In this document: one piece after another, positions 40,441 through 50,342 of the stretch | Numbering within the stretch: the stretch's first letter is position 1 | Layout: every line of letters starts with the position of its first letter | DNA from: Microglena sp. YARC | Taxonomy: Eukaryota > Chlorophyta > Chlorophyceae > Chlamydomonadales > Chlamydomonadaceae | NCBI GenBank assembly: GCA_022414725.1 | Contig: CM039462.1 | Span: forward strand, 98,491,483-98,555,482 | Length of the DNA: 64,000 nt | Direction of reading: 5' to 3' | Translations under genes and position numbers: made by a program | The notes under the pieces: generated by a model | Databases searched by the model: none | The model's input: only the letters and a program-made list of their open reading frames with translations | Told to the model about the DNA's origin: nothing

Positions 40441-42803
40441 ATGGCAACGAAACCTCCGACAGTCGAGAAATTGAAGGAGCTACTAAAATTGGCCGAAGTA
40501 GCATACTCCTCAAAGGACAAGAAGGACGATATTGTCCGTTTATGCGAAGACAATGGTCTCATCGCCAGACCCCCTCCAGAGTACAAGACGGTGGAAAAGA
40601 TGTGCGTCGTGAAATGCGCCCTGAAGAAGGCAATGAGTCTTGACGATGAAGAATTCGGTAAGTTCAGGGGGCATGTGGATCAGCTCGTCAATGTGGTGAG
40701 CCGCATGTTACGGCGTTCCAGTCTGGTGCTGACTTTCCATGTCACGAGGCTCATGGAGGGCGACTGCCGATTCCTAATATGTACGATATGAAGGATACCT
40801 ACTGGAAGGATTGGCTAAGGGTCGGAGTTGACGGCGTCTTTCCAGATGAAGAGAGTAAGATATTCATACGAAGCCGTGAAAGACGTCCATCGGAAAGGTG
40901 CTTGGTAGCGATGACGACCCTGACTACATCAACTCCTACCCTATCTATTTCGACCAGGTTTTGAACTATGCCGGTCACACATTGAGCACTGTCGTGTCAA
41001 ACAACGCATGGGTTCCTTTGGTACCTCGTCTGACCCGCCTCACTAAGGCTACTTTGAAGGCACTGGGAGCTCCGAAGACCATCCGTGTGTACGACGTGAT
41101 GAGGGTCATCCAACAAGAAATACAGGAGATGGAATCTTGGCCAGAGTCTGTTCAGGAGTACGTCCGTGAAGTTCGAGTCAGGCTGAAAGTTCCAGATGGA
41201 AGTCGACTTTATGATGACTATGGCAAAGACATGGACTTCCCAACCATGGTCCGGTTCAATTATTGGATGCAGACACGGTTGGAGGCTATGGGTGCACGTC
41301 GTATACGGTTGATGCCCATCTTTAATGTCCAACGGGCGCATGTCCGCCTTGACATGAAGACCATCGTGAACCTGTTCAGGCACGTGTTCCCCAAAGACCC
41401 AAACATCGTCGAGCTTTCAAAGTGGGAAAATGTAAAGGATCCGACCGCTTCATGTTGCCTCTGAAGCCTGCAGTTAAGAAGAAAAAATCATGTGGTCCTG
41501 GTGAATGGGAGGCATACAAGTTGGCCCCAACAGAAGTACGATGCTGACGTTAAGGATATCAAGGCTACTGACGAGTACAGACATGCAAAGGGGTAGGTAT
41601 GACACGCTCGTGAACGCCCGAAAAACAGTCGCAGGTTCCTTCTTCAAGAAACCACCTGTCAAGACGGGGTGGGTGTTCGATTGTAGCATCTGTACTGACG
41701 GAGTCTCATTGAGCATGCAGTACAGCAAGACAGTACAGGTTCGTGTATCCGATCTGAAGAAGACCAGTAAGAGGTCTCGTGACGAGGAAGGTATGAGCGT
41801 CTCAGAAAAAGTATGACCATAAACTCAAAACGACATTGCCCGATATGGGTATCGTCGTTCTGGGTGTGGATCCCTGGAGGAGCAACATCGCTACAGTCAC
41901 GTATCTGGCAGACGACAAAAGCAAGACATGGAAGCTTACACGCGGAGCTTTTTACCACAAGTCTGGTATCAAAGAAACAGAAAAACAGCAAGAAAAAACG
42001 TTTCTCAGACATGATTCCTAGATGGGAGTCTCTGCGTGAAAATGGAGCAGCGTTGAGTACATCCAGGAAGGATGATATCTCGGCTTACTTGAAAAATTAC
42101 GCTAACGTTTTCCGACGAGTGGTGGAGGATGGCACTCCGTCGCAGAGAGAGTCCCGAGACAACTTTCAGAGGTACATTGGCAAGCGCAAAGGCTATGGAC
42201 TCATTTTGGGCAGGGATCAAGCGGTGCAACATGAAGTTGGATCATCCTGACCTGAGGGTTCGCGTAGCATATGGTTCTGCAATCACGAAGCTGAAGGCTA
42301 CCGACCAGGAGAAGTAGCTGTGCCTACGGGATCTATGTTCGCTTCTGCAAGCGCCTCTTCAAAGAGGAGGTTTCATGTGACAGATGAGTTCAAGACGACT
42401 CTCATGTCTTGGGAAACCGGTGCCAAGAAGGAACGTGTTTACAAGATTCCAAGTGTCCAAATAACCACGGAAGGTCAGATTCGTCTAGGTTACGAGTTGT
42501 TGGGTCACACCCCATTGAAGGAGACTCCAAAAGGTCTCTTATAGCGACCAGTTGGCGGTGAGGGTGTACTGCACACGTAAAAAAATCCAAGAAAAACACA
42601 GGAGGGGTGGCTTAGCCCCCTCTCTTGTCGGCAACAAATCGATCAAGCGGTACCCTGAGGTACGAGGACTGCGATTCTCTCCAGAAACCAGCACTTACTC
42701 GGACCGGGACCGCTCCTCTGCTCTCACAATTGCAAGGCTGCACTGCATGGAACTGTTGGGTCAAGGGAGACCGCTTCCATTTTGCAGGGATGCGTGTTGT
42801 TGA
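40441..42803 (+). pseudogene. Fanzor (eukaryotic/giant-virus TnpB homolog), frameshifted
   Basis: Pieces in order: start ATG 40441 with a helical N-terminus; SYPIYFDQVLNYAGHTLSTV and RVYDVMRVIQQEIQEMESW; RuvC-I as VVLGVDPWRSNIATVTYL with Asp at 41869-41871; LTRGAFYHKSGIKETEKQ; SAYLKNYANVFRRVVEDG; VRVAYGSAITKL and FHVTDEFKTTLMSWETGAKK; C-terminal RuvC-III as DRDRSSALTIARLHCMELL and GQGRPLPFCR. This order matches Fanzor proteins, RNA-guided DNA nucleases related to TnpB and Cas12. At least five frame changes are needed, and zinc-ribbon cysteines expected around the DEFKTT and VRGLRF motifs are missing or Ser, so this copy is dead. Located just upstream of the transposon right end, as in other TnpB/Fanzor elements. 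Confidence 0.82.
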
Positions 42804-42935
42804 TGGCTACAAAAAAAACATGATGGTGTTCCAACTGCAATGTGGGTTGCTACACCATAAGGTTACACCATAAGGCAATGGCCGTACACTCCAGAAATGG
42901 CAGGTGTAGTGTTTCATTTTAGTATTGCAAGTGTA

Positions 42936-43162
42936 GAGGAAGCTTTGTGGGGGACTGTGAGGGCTTGCGGGTATGGAGCAACATGTTTATTATGGCTGGT
43001 GATTGTTGCCGCTTCGTACTTTTCATTTAGGACAGTGATCATCGATCCCATCCAGAGTGGCATTTTTGTTTTCCCCAATTTCATGGGATGGATAGTATTC
43101 ATCACGAAGCACACGATCACGCATGAAATTACCGCAAAGGATGCGAAAATCACGCTCAACAT
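42936..43162 (-). pseudogene. Candidate N-terminal membrane part of the gene interrupted at 39453
   Basis: The minus-strand frame from 43162 encodes a transmembrane stretch (MLSVIFASFAVISCVIVCFV) and a hydrophilic segment ending PQALTVPHKASS exactly at the transposon edge. The plus-strand frame over the same DNA (to 43193) also encodes hydrophobic segments (GATCLLWLVIVAASYFSF) and cannot be excluded. 43194-43361 has no recognised feature. Confidence 0.35.
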
Positions 43163-43361
43163 TTTTGAGTTTTGGAAAGGGGTTCTTTCATGATGCGGCT
43201 TTTTTTACGCATCGTGTCACACGCGCCTTTTTTTTATAAAACATGTAAAAATAGTAAGAAGCTCGTCCGTCACAATGCTTCCCCCCCCATCATGCGTGAT
43301 GTAAAAAAACAACAACCAACAGGGCTATCCACAAAGGGAATCCAATAACGCGCGGTCGCGC

Positions 43362-43754
43362 ATGGTGTCCTTCCAACCTTCCAGTGTAGCTAACGTGTTC
43401 TTCAGCGACGCCAATTTGGGCGCTCTGCACCAAGCGATCCGCTACCGCGTTTGGGTAGACTCGGATCGAAAGCTCGTGATAGGCCGCCAGTCAGAAGATC
43501 AACTAGTGTTCGTCATGCGCTCCGTATTCCTGACAGACTCCTATAATAGGGAGGGAAACCAAGCAGTCATCCTAGAACAAGTGAGAGACCTAAACCAATT
43601 GGTGCTCAACTTCTGCGTCCCGCAAATCATAAAGGAAGCAAACATGTACCGCCAATACGTGCACGACTCGTCCACTCTACCCGTTCCACTTGAACACATG
43701 AAGCTAGTCTCCAAGAAGGGGGAAAATCAACTCCAATTCAATAACAGCTTTTAA
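43362..43754 (+). CDS. Conserved giant-virus virion-type protein, 130 aa
   Basis: ATG 43362, intact. FFSDANLGALHQAIRYRVWV, QLVFVMRSVFLTDSYN and VRDLNQLVLNFCVPQIIKEA are the pattern of a short conserved family I know from mimivirus and phycodnavirus relatives (often listed as minor capsid or virion protein); this is memory-based. No transmembrane helix. The clean frame contrasts with its neighbours. Confidence 0.6.
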   Translation: MVSFQPSSVANVFFSDANLGALHQAIRYRVWVDSDRKLVIGRQSEDQLVFVMRSVFLTDSYNREGNQAVILEQVRDLNQLVLNFCVPQIIKEANMYRQYVHDSSTLPVPLEHMKLVSKKGENQLQFNNSF

Positions 43755-43790
43755 GGGTGTAAACGAGAATACGTTTCGTAGATTACCACC

Positions 43791-46170
43791 ATGAGAGTTT
43801 TTTCGGACACTGCAGAGTTCCTGAGAACACGTCTATTCTCAGATGTCTTGATGCCAGCAATCGATAAGAAACCCAAGTTTTCAGCACAAGGACAACGTTT
43901 GGGAATGGGGCGATCACGACACCTTCGTGTCTAAGCACAAGAACCACATGGATGCAGGAGTGCTTCTTAGACAGCTTTGTGTCGTTGACGTGGACAACGA
44001 GAAGCTAGTGAAGCACCTCGAGGAAATCTTCCCGATTCTGAACCACGTCCCCACCGAGATAACCCGAGCCGGCAGACACTATTGGTTCCTCCGATCTGCA
44101 CTCGCCGAAGAGGAAGAATACTACGACGGACCAGCACAACGCATCCCAGGAGTGGACTTCAAGAGCGTCGCCGCAACAGGAACATCGGGCTTCGTGGTCA
44201 TCGCTCCAAGTAAAGGCAAAAAATGGATCCGCCCCCTCTCCTATGCACGCATCCTGCATCCATGCGATAACACAATCGAACACTGCAAAAAACTGAAGAA
44301 CGCACTCGTGCACATCCCAGACGAGATCCTGAAATACGTGGCGACATCGTGCAAGGAGAAGATGAAGGCGGCAGAAGAGGCGAGCAACAAGAAGACAACC
44401 TTCGTCACGCTGCAATTCCACAACGGAGAAACGTTCAAGATTCCTTCAAACAGCAAGGTGCTACGCCTATTCTCCTACTTCGAGCCCCTGCTGGATGATC
44501 AGCTTGACATGTGCTACATCCCTCTAAATGCCATTCCTGACCGCAGTCCTGTCCTGACCTGACCACATTCCTGACTCCGAATCGGAACCTGAATCGGAAC
44601 CCATTCCCGTCCCGGCTCCATGCACACGCACCAGCTTCATCGACATCTACAATGCCGTGTCAAAGACTGCCAATACACACTCGCGATCAGACATCATGTT
44701 CATGTTCAACCGTTTCATTCTGAATGACGACGACAAGTTCATTATGAATGACAGTGTCAGTGTGGACGATTGTTTCAGTCGCATGATGGACAATTGTTTC
44801 AGTCGCTTGTGCGTGGAGGCCGACATGCTCGGTTTGCGCCAGGACAGGTTGCAACGACTCCTCGAAGCTGTCAATGCTAGCCTGGACATCTTGCGTCAGA
44901 ACCCGAACATGTGGGACGCCATGGCACTGGAGTGGAAATGTCGGACGAGCGACAACGCTACCACAAGGAACGCGTGCCTGGTAAATCTCGACGACGTGTC
45001 CCCGATCCGGCGGACGTGTCCACCAGAATGCACGAGCTCCCGAAACATCAATTGGCTCTTCGGCGGCATCGACTCCAAGCTCGGTCGCGTCCAAGCTCGA
45101 TCGCGTCCAAGCTCGATCTCCGAGCCATTAGTGATGGACGAAAGTCTCACGGTAGCAGAGATGTCAAAGCAACTGCACAAGTCCCTCCCAACGGAGGTGC
45201 TGGCGTTGTTGCGACTGGGTGCCGGAAAACTAGTGCTCGCAGGAGGAGCCGCGCTCGGCCATGTCGTCACTGGAATGGAGAAGACGCATAGGGACTACGA
45301 CATCTTCCTTGTGGGCATGGATGACGAGGCAGAGGCCGAGAGCATGGTCGCAGAAATCGAGAGGCTAAACGCCGGAAAAATCATCAGGACGCGACACGCC
45401 ATGAACATCGTCAGTATGGTGGGAGACCCCCCTCGTCATCCAGGTCATCATGAGCATGATCGAGGACATCGCCACACTTATCCTCAACTTTGACATCGCA
45501 CCGTCCAGGGTCGCCATCTCTTACAACCCTACATCCGACGCTCTGGAGGTCCTCTGTGCCCCGACGTTCATCGAGGCGGTGCGCAGCACCATGTTCTTCG
45601 TGGAACTCGATTTTTGGGGAATCGGTGGCCTGAACCGCGTTATGAAGTACGTGTTCAAGGGATTCAATAGCGCGGTCCCTGGACACCGACGGACGCAAAT
45701 GCTCCGATACGGGGAGAAGTACACCTATGTAGGAACCAGTAACCGCATCGCCGCAGGCCGACTCGACGGTCTCTTCGCAGCAGAGTCGCTCGTCATGCAC
45801 GAACGCATGGGAGTAATCAATGATACCACCACAAGAAGCGTGCTGGGACGTACTGGACGTACCTTCGTCAAAAAAAAAACAACAGTTTCTCTCTGACAAT
45901 GAGATGCACGCGCCTCTGACTCCTTTTGAGATGAAGCAGATCACGAGCCTCTGCATGGGACGCAGCGACTACGAAGGATACATTCGTTCGCTCAACGGTT
46001 CGTGTACTCATTGAGAAGCATGATCGACCGGCTTCTGCGAAGGCCTCGGCGCATCGAGAAGAATCATGTGGGAATTCTGAAGTTTTCAAGGTACAGGCGC
46101 CCACGGCATGTTCTACCCGATTGACCCGGCGGTGAACGAGGTCTACATCCCACTGGAGGTCAACCGATAG
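43791..46170 (+). pseudogene. Primase-polymerase-like plus nucleotidyltransferase-like giant protein, frameshifted
   Basis: ATG 43791 starts MRVFSDTAEFLRTRLFSD. After a shift near 43898 the frame runs HMDAGVLLRQLCVVDVDN (D-x-D), ITRAGRHYWFLRSAL and VDFKSVAATGTSGFVVIAPS, then KGKKWIRP, the metal-binding, His and Lys motifs of archaeo-eukaryotic primase-polymerase domains. A second shift near 44558 leads through an acidic Ser-Glu-Pro linker. Then LVLAGGAALGHVVTGMEK and HRDYDIFLVGMDDEAE look like a nucleotidyltransferase fold (GG...D-x-D). Shifts near 45427 (C6) and 45875 (A9) lead on to GMFYPIDPAVNEVYIPLEVN at the end. About 790 residues if in register. The combination is unusual; the second assignment is less sure than the first. 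Confidence 0.6.
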
Positions 46171-46216
46171 ATTCATTTTCATTGGACAAGTTGGGTGTGT
46201 GGCAGCATTACAAATA

Positions 46217-46304
46217 ATGGGTGTTCCTGCCTCCCGGCGGATTGTGACTGGTTGCGAAACATGGTCTGGAGCGGTATTGTGATTCCGCGGGGCTGATATC
46301 TCTA
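46217..46304. mobile_element. MITE family A, left part, hit by a second MITE
   Basis: ATGGGTGTTCCTGCCTCCCG after TA, continuing with aacatggtctggagcggtat to gctgatatct, where the family-B MITE 46305-46435 is inserted; the right half of the family-A copy does not resume. Confidence 0.78.
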
Positions 46305-46435
46305 CAGTAACGGAATACTAAAATGAAAACCGCTTCGTGTACCTTACGGTGTAACATAATGTTTAGAAATCCACAGGCAGTGGAACACCATTGTTTTTGT
46401 GTCTCCGACTGTTTCATTTTAATGTTTCACGACTG
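46305..46435. mobile_element. Family-B MITE, 131 bp
   Basis: TA at 46303-46304 and 46436-46437; ends CAGTAACGGAATACTAAAAT and complement of ACATTAAAATGAAAC-type end (tttaatgtttcacgactg). Carries the same cttacggtgtaac/ggcagtggaacaccatt core as the Fanzor transposon 3' end. Confidence 0.8.
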
Positions 46436-46519
46436 TAGACAAATTGTAACAATTAATGGTACATCATTTAATTTGAAGAACAAATGTATACCAATAATTT
46501 GCGCACTGGGTGAACCTAA

Positions 46520-48211
46520 ATGCTTATCAAGGAGAACTATGAATATAAGAAACTGGAGGGTATCGGATACCCCAATGTATCGAAACACTACGGATCCATA
46601 GATCTGAACAACCCGTACTTAGACGATGCATCTAGAAGCGTTGTTGGACTCAATAATGAAGAAATCGTGTCCTCCTCAACTCCAATAAAAACCTTCATCA
46701 CGTCGTGTGCGCATTTCGTTTTTGACAATTTCTCCAACAAGCCATACCCGTCAATGTGGTCATGTTTTCGAGCGGCAAAGGTGCCGCGCCCCAACCACGG
46801 CGCAGGAAACCAAATGCGCCAACTGTTTTTCGGACTGGTAATCCAACAGCGTCTCATCGAACATAACTTACCAGCGTACATGAGCGTCTTGATGATCGAT
46901 AACGAACACCGACTCAGTCACTTGGACATATTGAAAAGATATCTAGCGCTTAGCGTTGCTCCGTTATTCAACCAGATAGCTCGCATTAGCGAGGACAAGA
47001 CAACCAATGTAATTGTCGCCAAACGTGACGGTTCGAATACGTGGATTTACAAGACCATTATAGGAATTAATGATAAGGAGTTGCTGGACGGTTTGGACAG
47101 TGTAAAACACCGCGACACGATTGCCGGAGCCTTCCACATAGTTTCCTACATGATCTACAGCATAGTAATGAACAAGCTACTGAATCCCGATGGAACCGAC
47201 CATAAGATAAGCTCTTTCATAAAATACGTATCCCTATCTGGACAGTACTACAGGAGCTCTGAGCCGGAGCTCAAGTTTGATCCAGGGAGCGTGCTTGATC
47301 GATTTTTCTTGATGAACGAGTTGATTAACGGTGGTCACTACATCGATCACTGTCGCGGAGGGTTCTCTAGCTTCTTAAAATCCAGGAACGCCAGGAACTA
47401 CATGTACGTAATGTCGTTGGGGGACAATCGACTGCTCAAGTGCTGAGGATCAAGCGAAGTACGCACAAGAGATGGAAGCTATCGCTATACACATGTTAAC
47501 GATCACATACGACATTGATGGTGACACGACTGCAGTCGAGTGTAGCAAGATGTCGCCTATGAAGTACAAGTCGGTGCGCTCCATTCGTAAATACAACAAT
47601 ACCTCTGCCAGAATACTCATGCTCAAAGACTTCGATAACCTGTTTTACACGATCTTCACCGACATTAACAACCAGTACGAGCCTGCCAGATTCCAGATAC
47701 GATTGACAACACTGTTGAACCCATCGCTCCAGCACCTCCATAACAAGGTGTTCAAATTCGATCTATCAAAGAGTTTGAGGGACATCGTTAATCTCAGCGA
47801 AACCAATACGGTCGGACCGCAACACCGAAATCACACGCGTAAACCTCAACAACCCCATAATACGCCGCCTCAACAACAAACACAGAAGACACCTCAAAAA
47901 CCCCATAATACGCCGCCTCAACAACAACCACAGAAGACACCTCAAAAACCCCATAATACGCCGTCTCAACAACAACCACAGAAGACACCTCAAAAAACCC
48001 CATAATACGCCGCCTCAACAACAACCACAGAAGACACCTCAACAACCCCATAATACGCCGCCTCAACAACAAACACAGAAGACACCTCAAAAACCCCATA
48101 ATACGCCGCCTCAACAACAAACACAGAAGACACCTCAAAAACCCCATAATACGCCGTCTCAACAACAAACACAGAAGACACCTCAAAAAACCCCATAATA
48201 ACGCCGCCTAA
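46520..48211 (+). pseudogene. Unknown viral protein with KTPQ/Gln-Pro repeat tail
   Basis: ATG 46520 gives a 308-residue frame (FDNFSNKPYPSMWSCF, RAAKVPRPNHGAGNQMRQLF, PELKFDPGSVLDRFFLMNEL) to a TGA at 47444. In another frame the sequence continues without a break as AEDQAKYAQEMEAIAIHMLT, so a one-base shift near 47443 probably split one gene. The second half (TITYDIDGDTTAVECSKMSP) ends in 45-bp repeats encoding QKTPQKPHNTPPQQQ (47838-48199), with further shifts at AAAAAACCCC runs. About 560 residues. No known domain. Confidence 0.55.
47838..48199. repeat. 45-bp tandem repeat in coding sequence
   Basis: Eight units of cctcaacaacaaacacagaa-gacacctcaaaaaccccataatacg with small variants; length of A and C runs changes frame between units. 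Confidence 0.85.
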
Positions 48212-48504
48212 ACAAAAGAGCGTTAACAGCAAGTCACACACGCTCCACAATCCAACGAGAAAACGTGGACACCCCCCCCCTGCGTGACGACAATGTTCGC
48301 TCTCCAACATTTACGATCCTGACTTGCTAATGCTTTCCATGCCCCCCAAACCCAAGAAAGTTCGCGGTACACACAAAAAAATAAGAAAAAATAAAAATGG
48401 CACACTCAAACAAGTATAAAGAGGATCCGATATGTGTTAGGTATCAGCTTTGTTCCTCTCATTTATTGTTGACCCACCACCCCATCCTAATTTCCCCTAT
48501 ACCA

Positions 48505-49326
48505 ATGACTACTACGTCCAAGTCTGTCGCGAGCGACGTCACCTTCCCTTGCGATGTTGACGTGAGCAAGATCACCTTTAGTGCTCCGAAGCAGCTAGAC
48601 AACGGAGGTCGCAGTATCTTCATCAATTATAACAACCGGAACCTGATTGTACAGACGCCCATGATGTCTCTGCCGTTCGGTATCAGCGTGTGGCCCGGAG
48701 AGCGGGGGCTACCTGACAAGCACACACTGCAAATGTCCTTCGCTGGACGGGACACAAACCAGGGCGTCCAGGATTTTTTCGACATGATGGAGCGCGTTTC
48801 TGAGCACGTGATCGACAATGCATTGGAGAACTCTAACGCGTGGTTCAAGAAGAAGTACCCCTCTCGTGATGTGGTGGCCGACATGTTCACCCCATCGATC
48901 CGGTACAGCAAGGACAAAGATACCGGCGAGTTGTCGACGATGTACCCTCCCAACTTTAAGCTGAACCTCCCCTTCGTAGATGGCGCTTTCCGGTTCCCTG
49001 TGTACGGAGGCGATCGCGAGCCTCTCGACCTCAATGAGATCCTCCGGAGCCCTAAGCGTGGCAAGGGTGCGCGCGTGTCCGCCATCATCCATCTTCAGTC
49101 GATCTGGTCCGTGGGACTGAACAAATCGTTCGGTGTCACGTGGAAGGTCTGCCAGCTGCGCATGATCATGCCTGCCAACCTCGACGGCTACGCGTTCATG
49201 CCCACCGATGATGACCTGTACCTCAACGAAAACAACGTCAAGAAGAAGCACTCTGATGAGGAGGAGGAGGAGGAACAGAACGAGGACAACGCCACGAAGA
49301 ACGGAGACGAGATTCTGTTCATGTAA
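48505..49326 (+). CDS. Conserved giant-virus protein (DUF5871-like), possible nucleic-acid-binding
   Basis: The start is placed at ATG 48505 (MTTTSKSVASDVTF); ATG 48397 is in frame but the extra 36 residues are unlike the rest. 273 residues: KITFSAPKQLDNGGRSIFIN, YNNRNLIVQTPMMSLPFGIS, AIIHLQSIWSVGLNKSFGVT and WKVCQLRMIMP, ending in an acidic tail (SDEEEEEEQNED). It resembles a family conserved across algal giant viruses that I recall as DUF5871. The acidic tail after a beta-rich core is reminiscent of single-stranded DNA-binding proteins, but that is inference. Intact. Confidence 0.65.
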   Translation: MTTTSKSVASDVTFPCDVDVSKITFSAPKQLDNGGRSIFINYNNRNLIVQTPMMSLPFGISVWPGERGLPDKHTLQMSFAGRDTNQGVQDFFDMMERVSEHVIDNALENSNAWFKKKYPSRDVVADMFTPSIRYSKDKDTGELSTMYPPNFKLNLPFVDGAFRFPVYGGDREPLDLNEILRSPKRGKGARVSAIIHLQSIWSVGLNKSFGVTWKVCQLRMIMPANLDGYAFMPTDDDLYLNENNVKKKHSDEEEEEEQNEDNATKNGDEILFM

Positions 49327-49361
49327 ATGATACTACAGTTGTTCTCATCAGGACACGTGTA

Positions 49362-50232
49362 TCAGGACATGGTTTTCTTGACACTAATTTGTGTTTGTTG
49401 TTTCCCCCCCTTTCCTTGTAAATAAGTTCGTTTGTCATACGGTTTCTTCGAGTCTCCTCCCTCTTCATCCGAATCTTCACCATCGTCCCACTTTTGTTTG
49501 GTCCTTCTAGCGAGTTCCCACACCTCCTTTGACCCGAGTTTGAAGTGGTCATGTGGCTCGGCCTTGTACCAAAAAACCTGGTCCTCAAGTTTGTTTCGAT
49601 TGCACATTGTTGTTGATCACAAGGCACTCGTAGTTCTCGGTGCACTGGTCCATGACTTGGCAAAACATGTCGAACGATGGGAACATGCCCGCGTAATTAT
49701 CGTAGATACGTTTTCGGTTGGAGACGACGTTCTCACGAAGGATGAATACGTAGTCGATGTTCGTTCGAAGATTAGGGGGGATGCCCATCGGATGTTGCAT
49801 CGTGATCATGAACATGATAGGGAGGTGACGACCGTTCATGAACAGATAGCGGATGCCCGTGTCGCTTGCCCACGTCTTGTCAAAAAGACAGTCGTCCAGA
49901 ATCAAGAAAGCGCGCGTGTCTATATTGGATGAACCGTACACCTGTATTTGTTTGTCTACCTTCCGAGCTAACAACTTTTGTCGCTTTATCACGTTATCGA
50001 TGATATCCGGAGAGAACTCGTCGTGGATAAACATGTGCGGAATCATGTTGCCGTAGAACTTGTTGGACTCCTCTGTAGGCGAAATGACGGTCCCGATAGG
50101 GATTGCTCGGTTGTGAAAGAGAATATCTCGCACCAGGAAGGACTTGCCGGTCTCTCTCTTTCCTATCAATACAATCACCTTGTCATGGCGGATATCCGTA
50201 ATGTCGAACTTCTTCAATGGAGCTGCATTCAT
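49362..50232 (-). pseudogene. A32-type genome-packaging ATPase, one frameshift
   Basis: ATG 50232. Walker A VIVLIGKRETGKSFL (residues about 19-33), SPTEESNKFYGNMIPHMFIH, Walker B AFLILDDCLFD (about 108-118), then GRHLPIMFMITMQHPMGIPP with the sensor region, and DYVFILREN: all hallmarks of the FtsK/HerA-superfamily ATPase (vaccinia A32 relatives) that pumps DNA into the capsid. After CTENYECLVINNNVQSK a one-base shift near 49600 gives a premature stop; the expected continuation is present in the next frame (NKLEDQVFWYKAEPHDHFKL) to 49362. Core motifs are intact, so a product ending at 49585 might still fold. Confidence 0.9.
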
Positions 50233-50342
50233 GCGTTATATCTTATTTCTTTTTTTTCCGAATCCTCTTGCCACCGCACCACGCTTCATTTAAAATACAG
50301 TATAAATGTTTAAAAATACGTTGAACATGTTGCAAACTCAGA

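Larger units (their letters stand above)
39456..42933 (+). mobile_element. Tc1/mariner-like transposon carrying DDE transposase and Fanzor
   Basis: Flanked by TA (39454-39455, 42934-42935). Left end CAGTCGGCGGAACAGTAAAA and right end (complement) CACTTGCAATACTAAAATG are diverged inverted repeats sharing GTAAAATGAAAC / CTAAAATGAAAC. Contents in order: a transposase pseudogene (39501-40351), a Fanzor pseudogene (40441-42803) and about 130 nt of conserved 3' end. Related partial copies occur at 5503, 20209, 24540, 38653, 46305 and 54794. Co-residence of a DDE transposase and an RNA-guided nuclease homolog between matching ends is the key observation. Confidence 0.82.
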
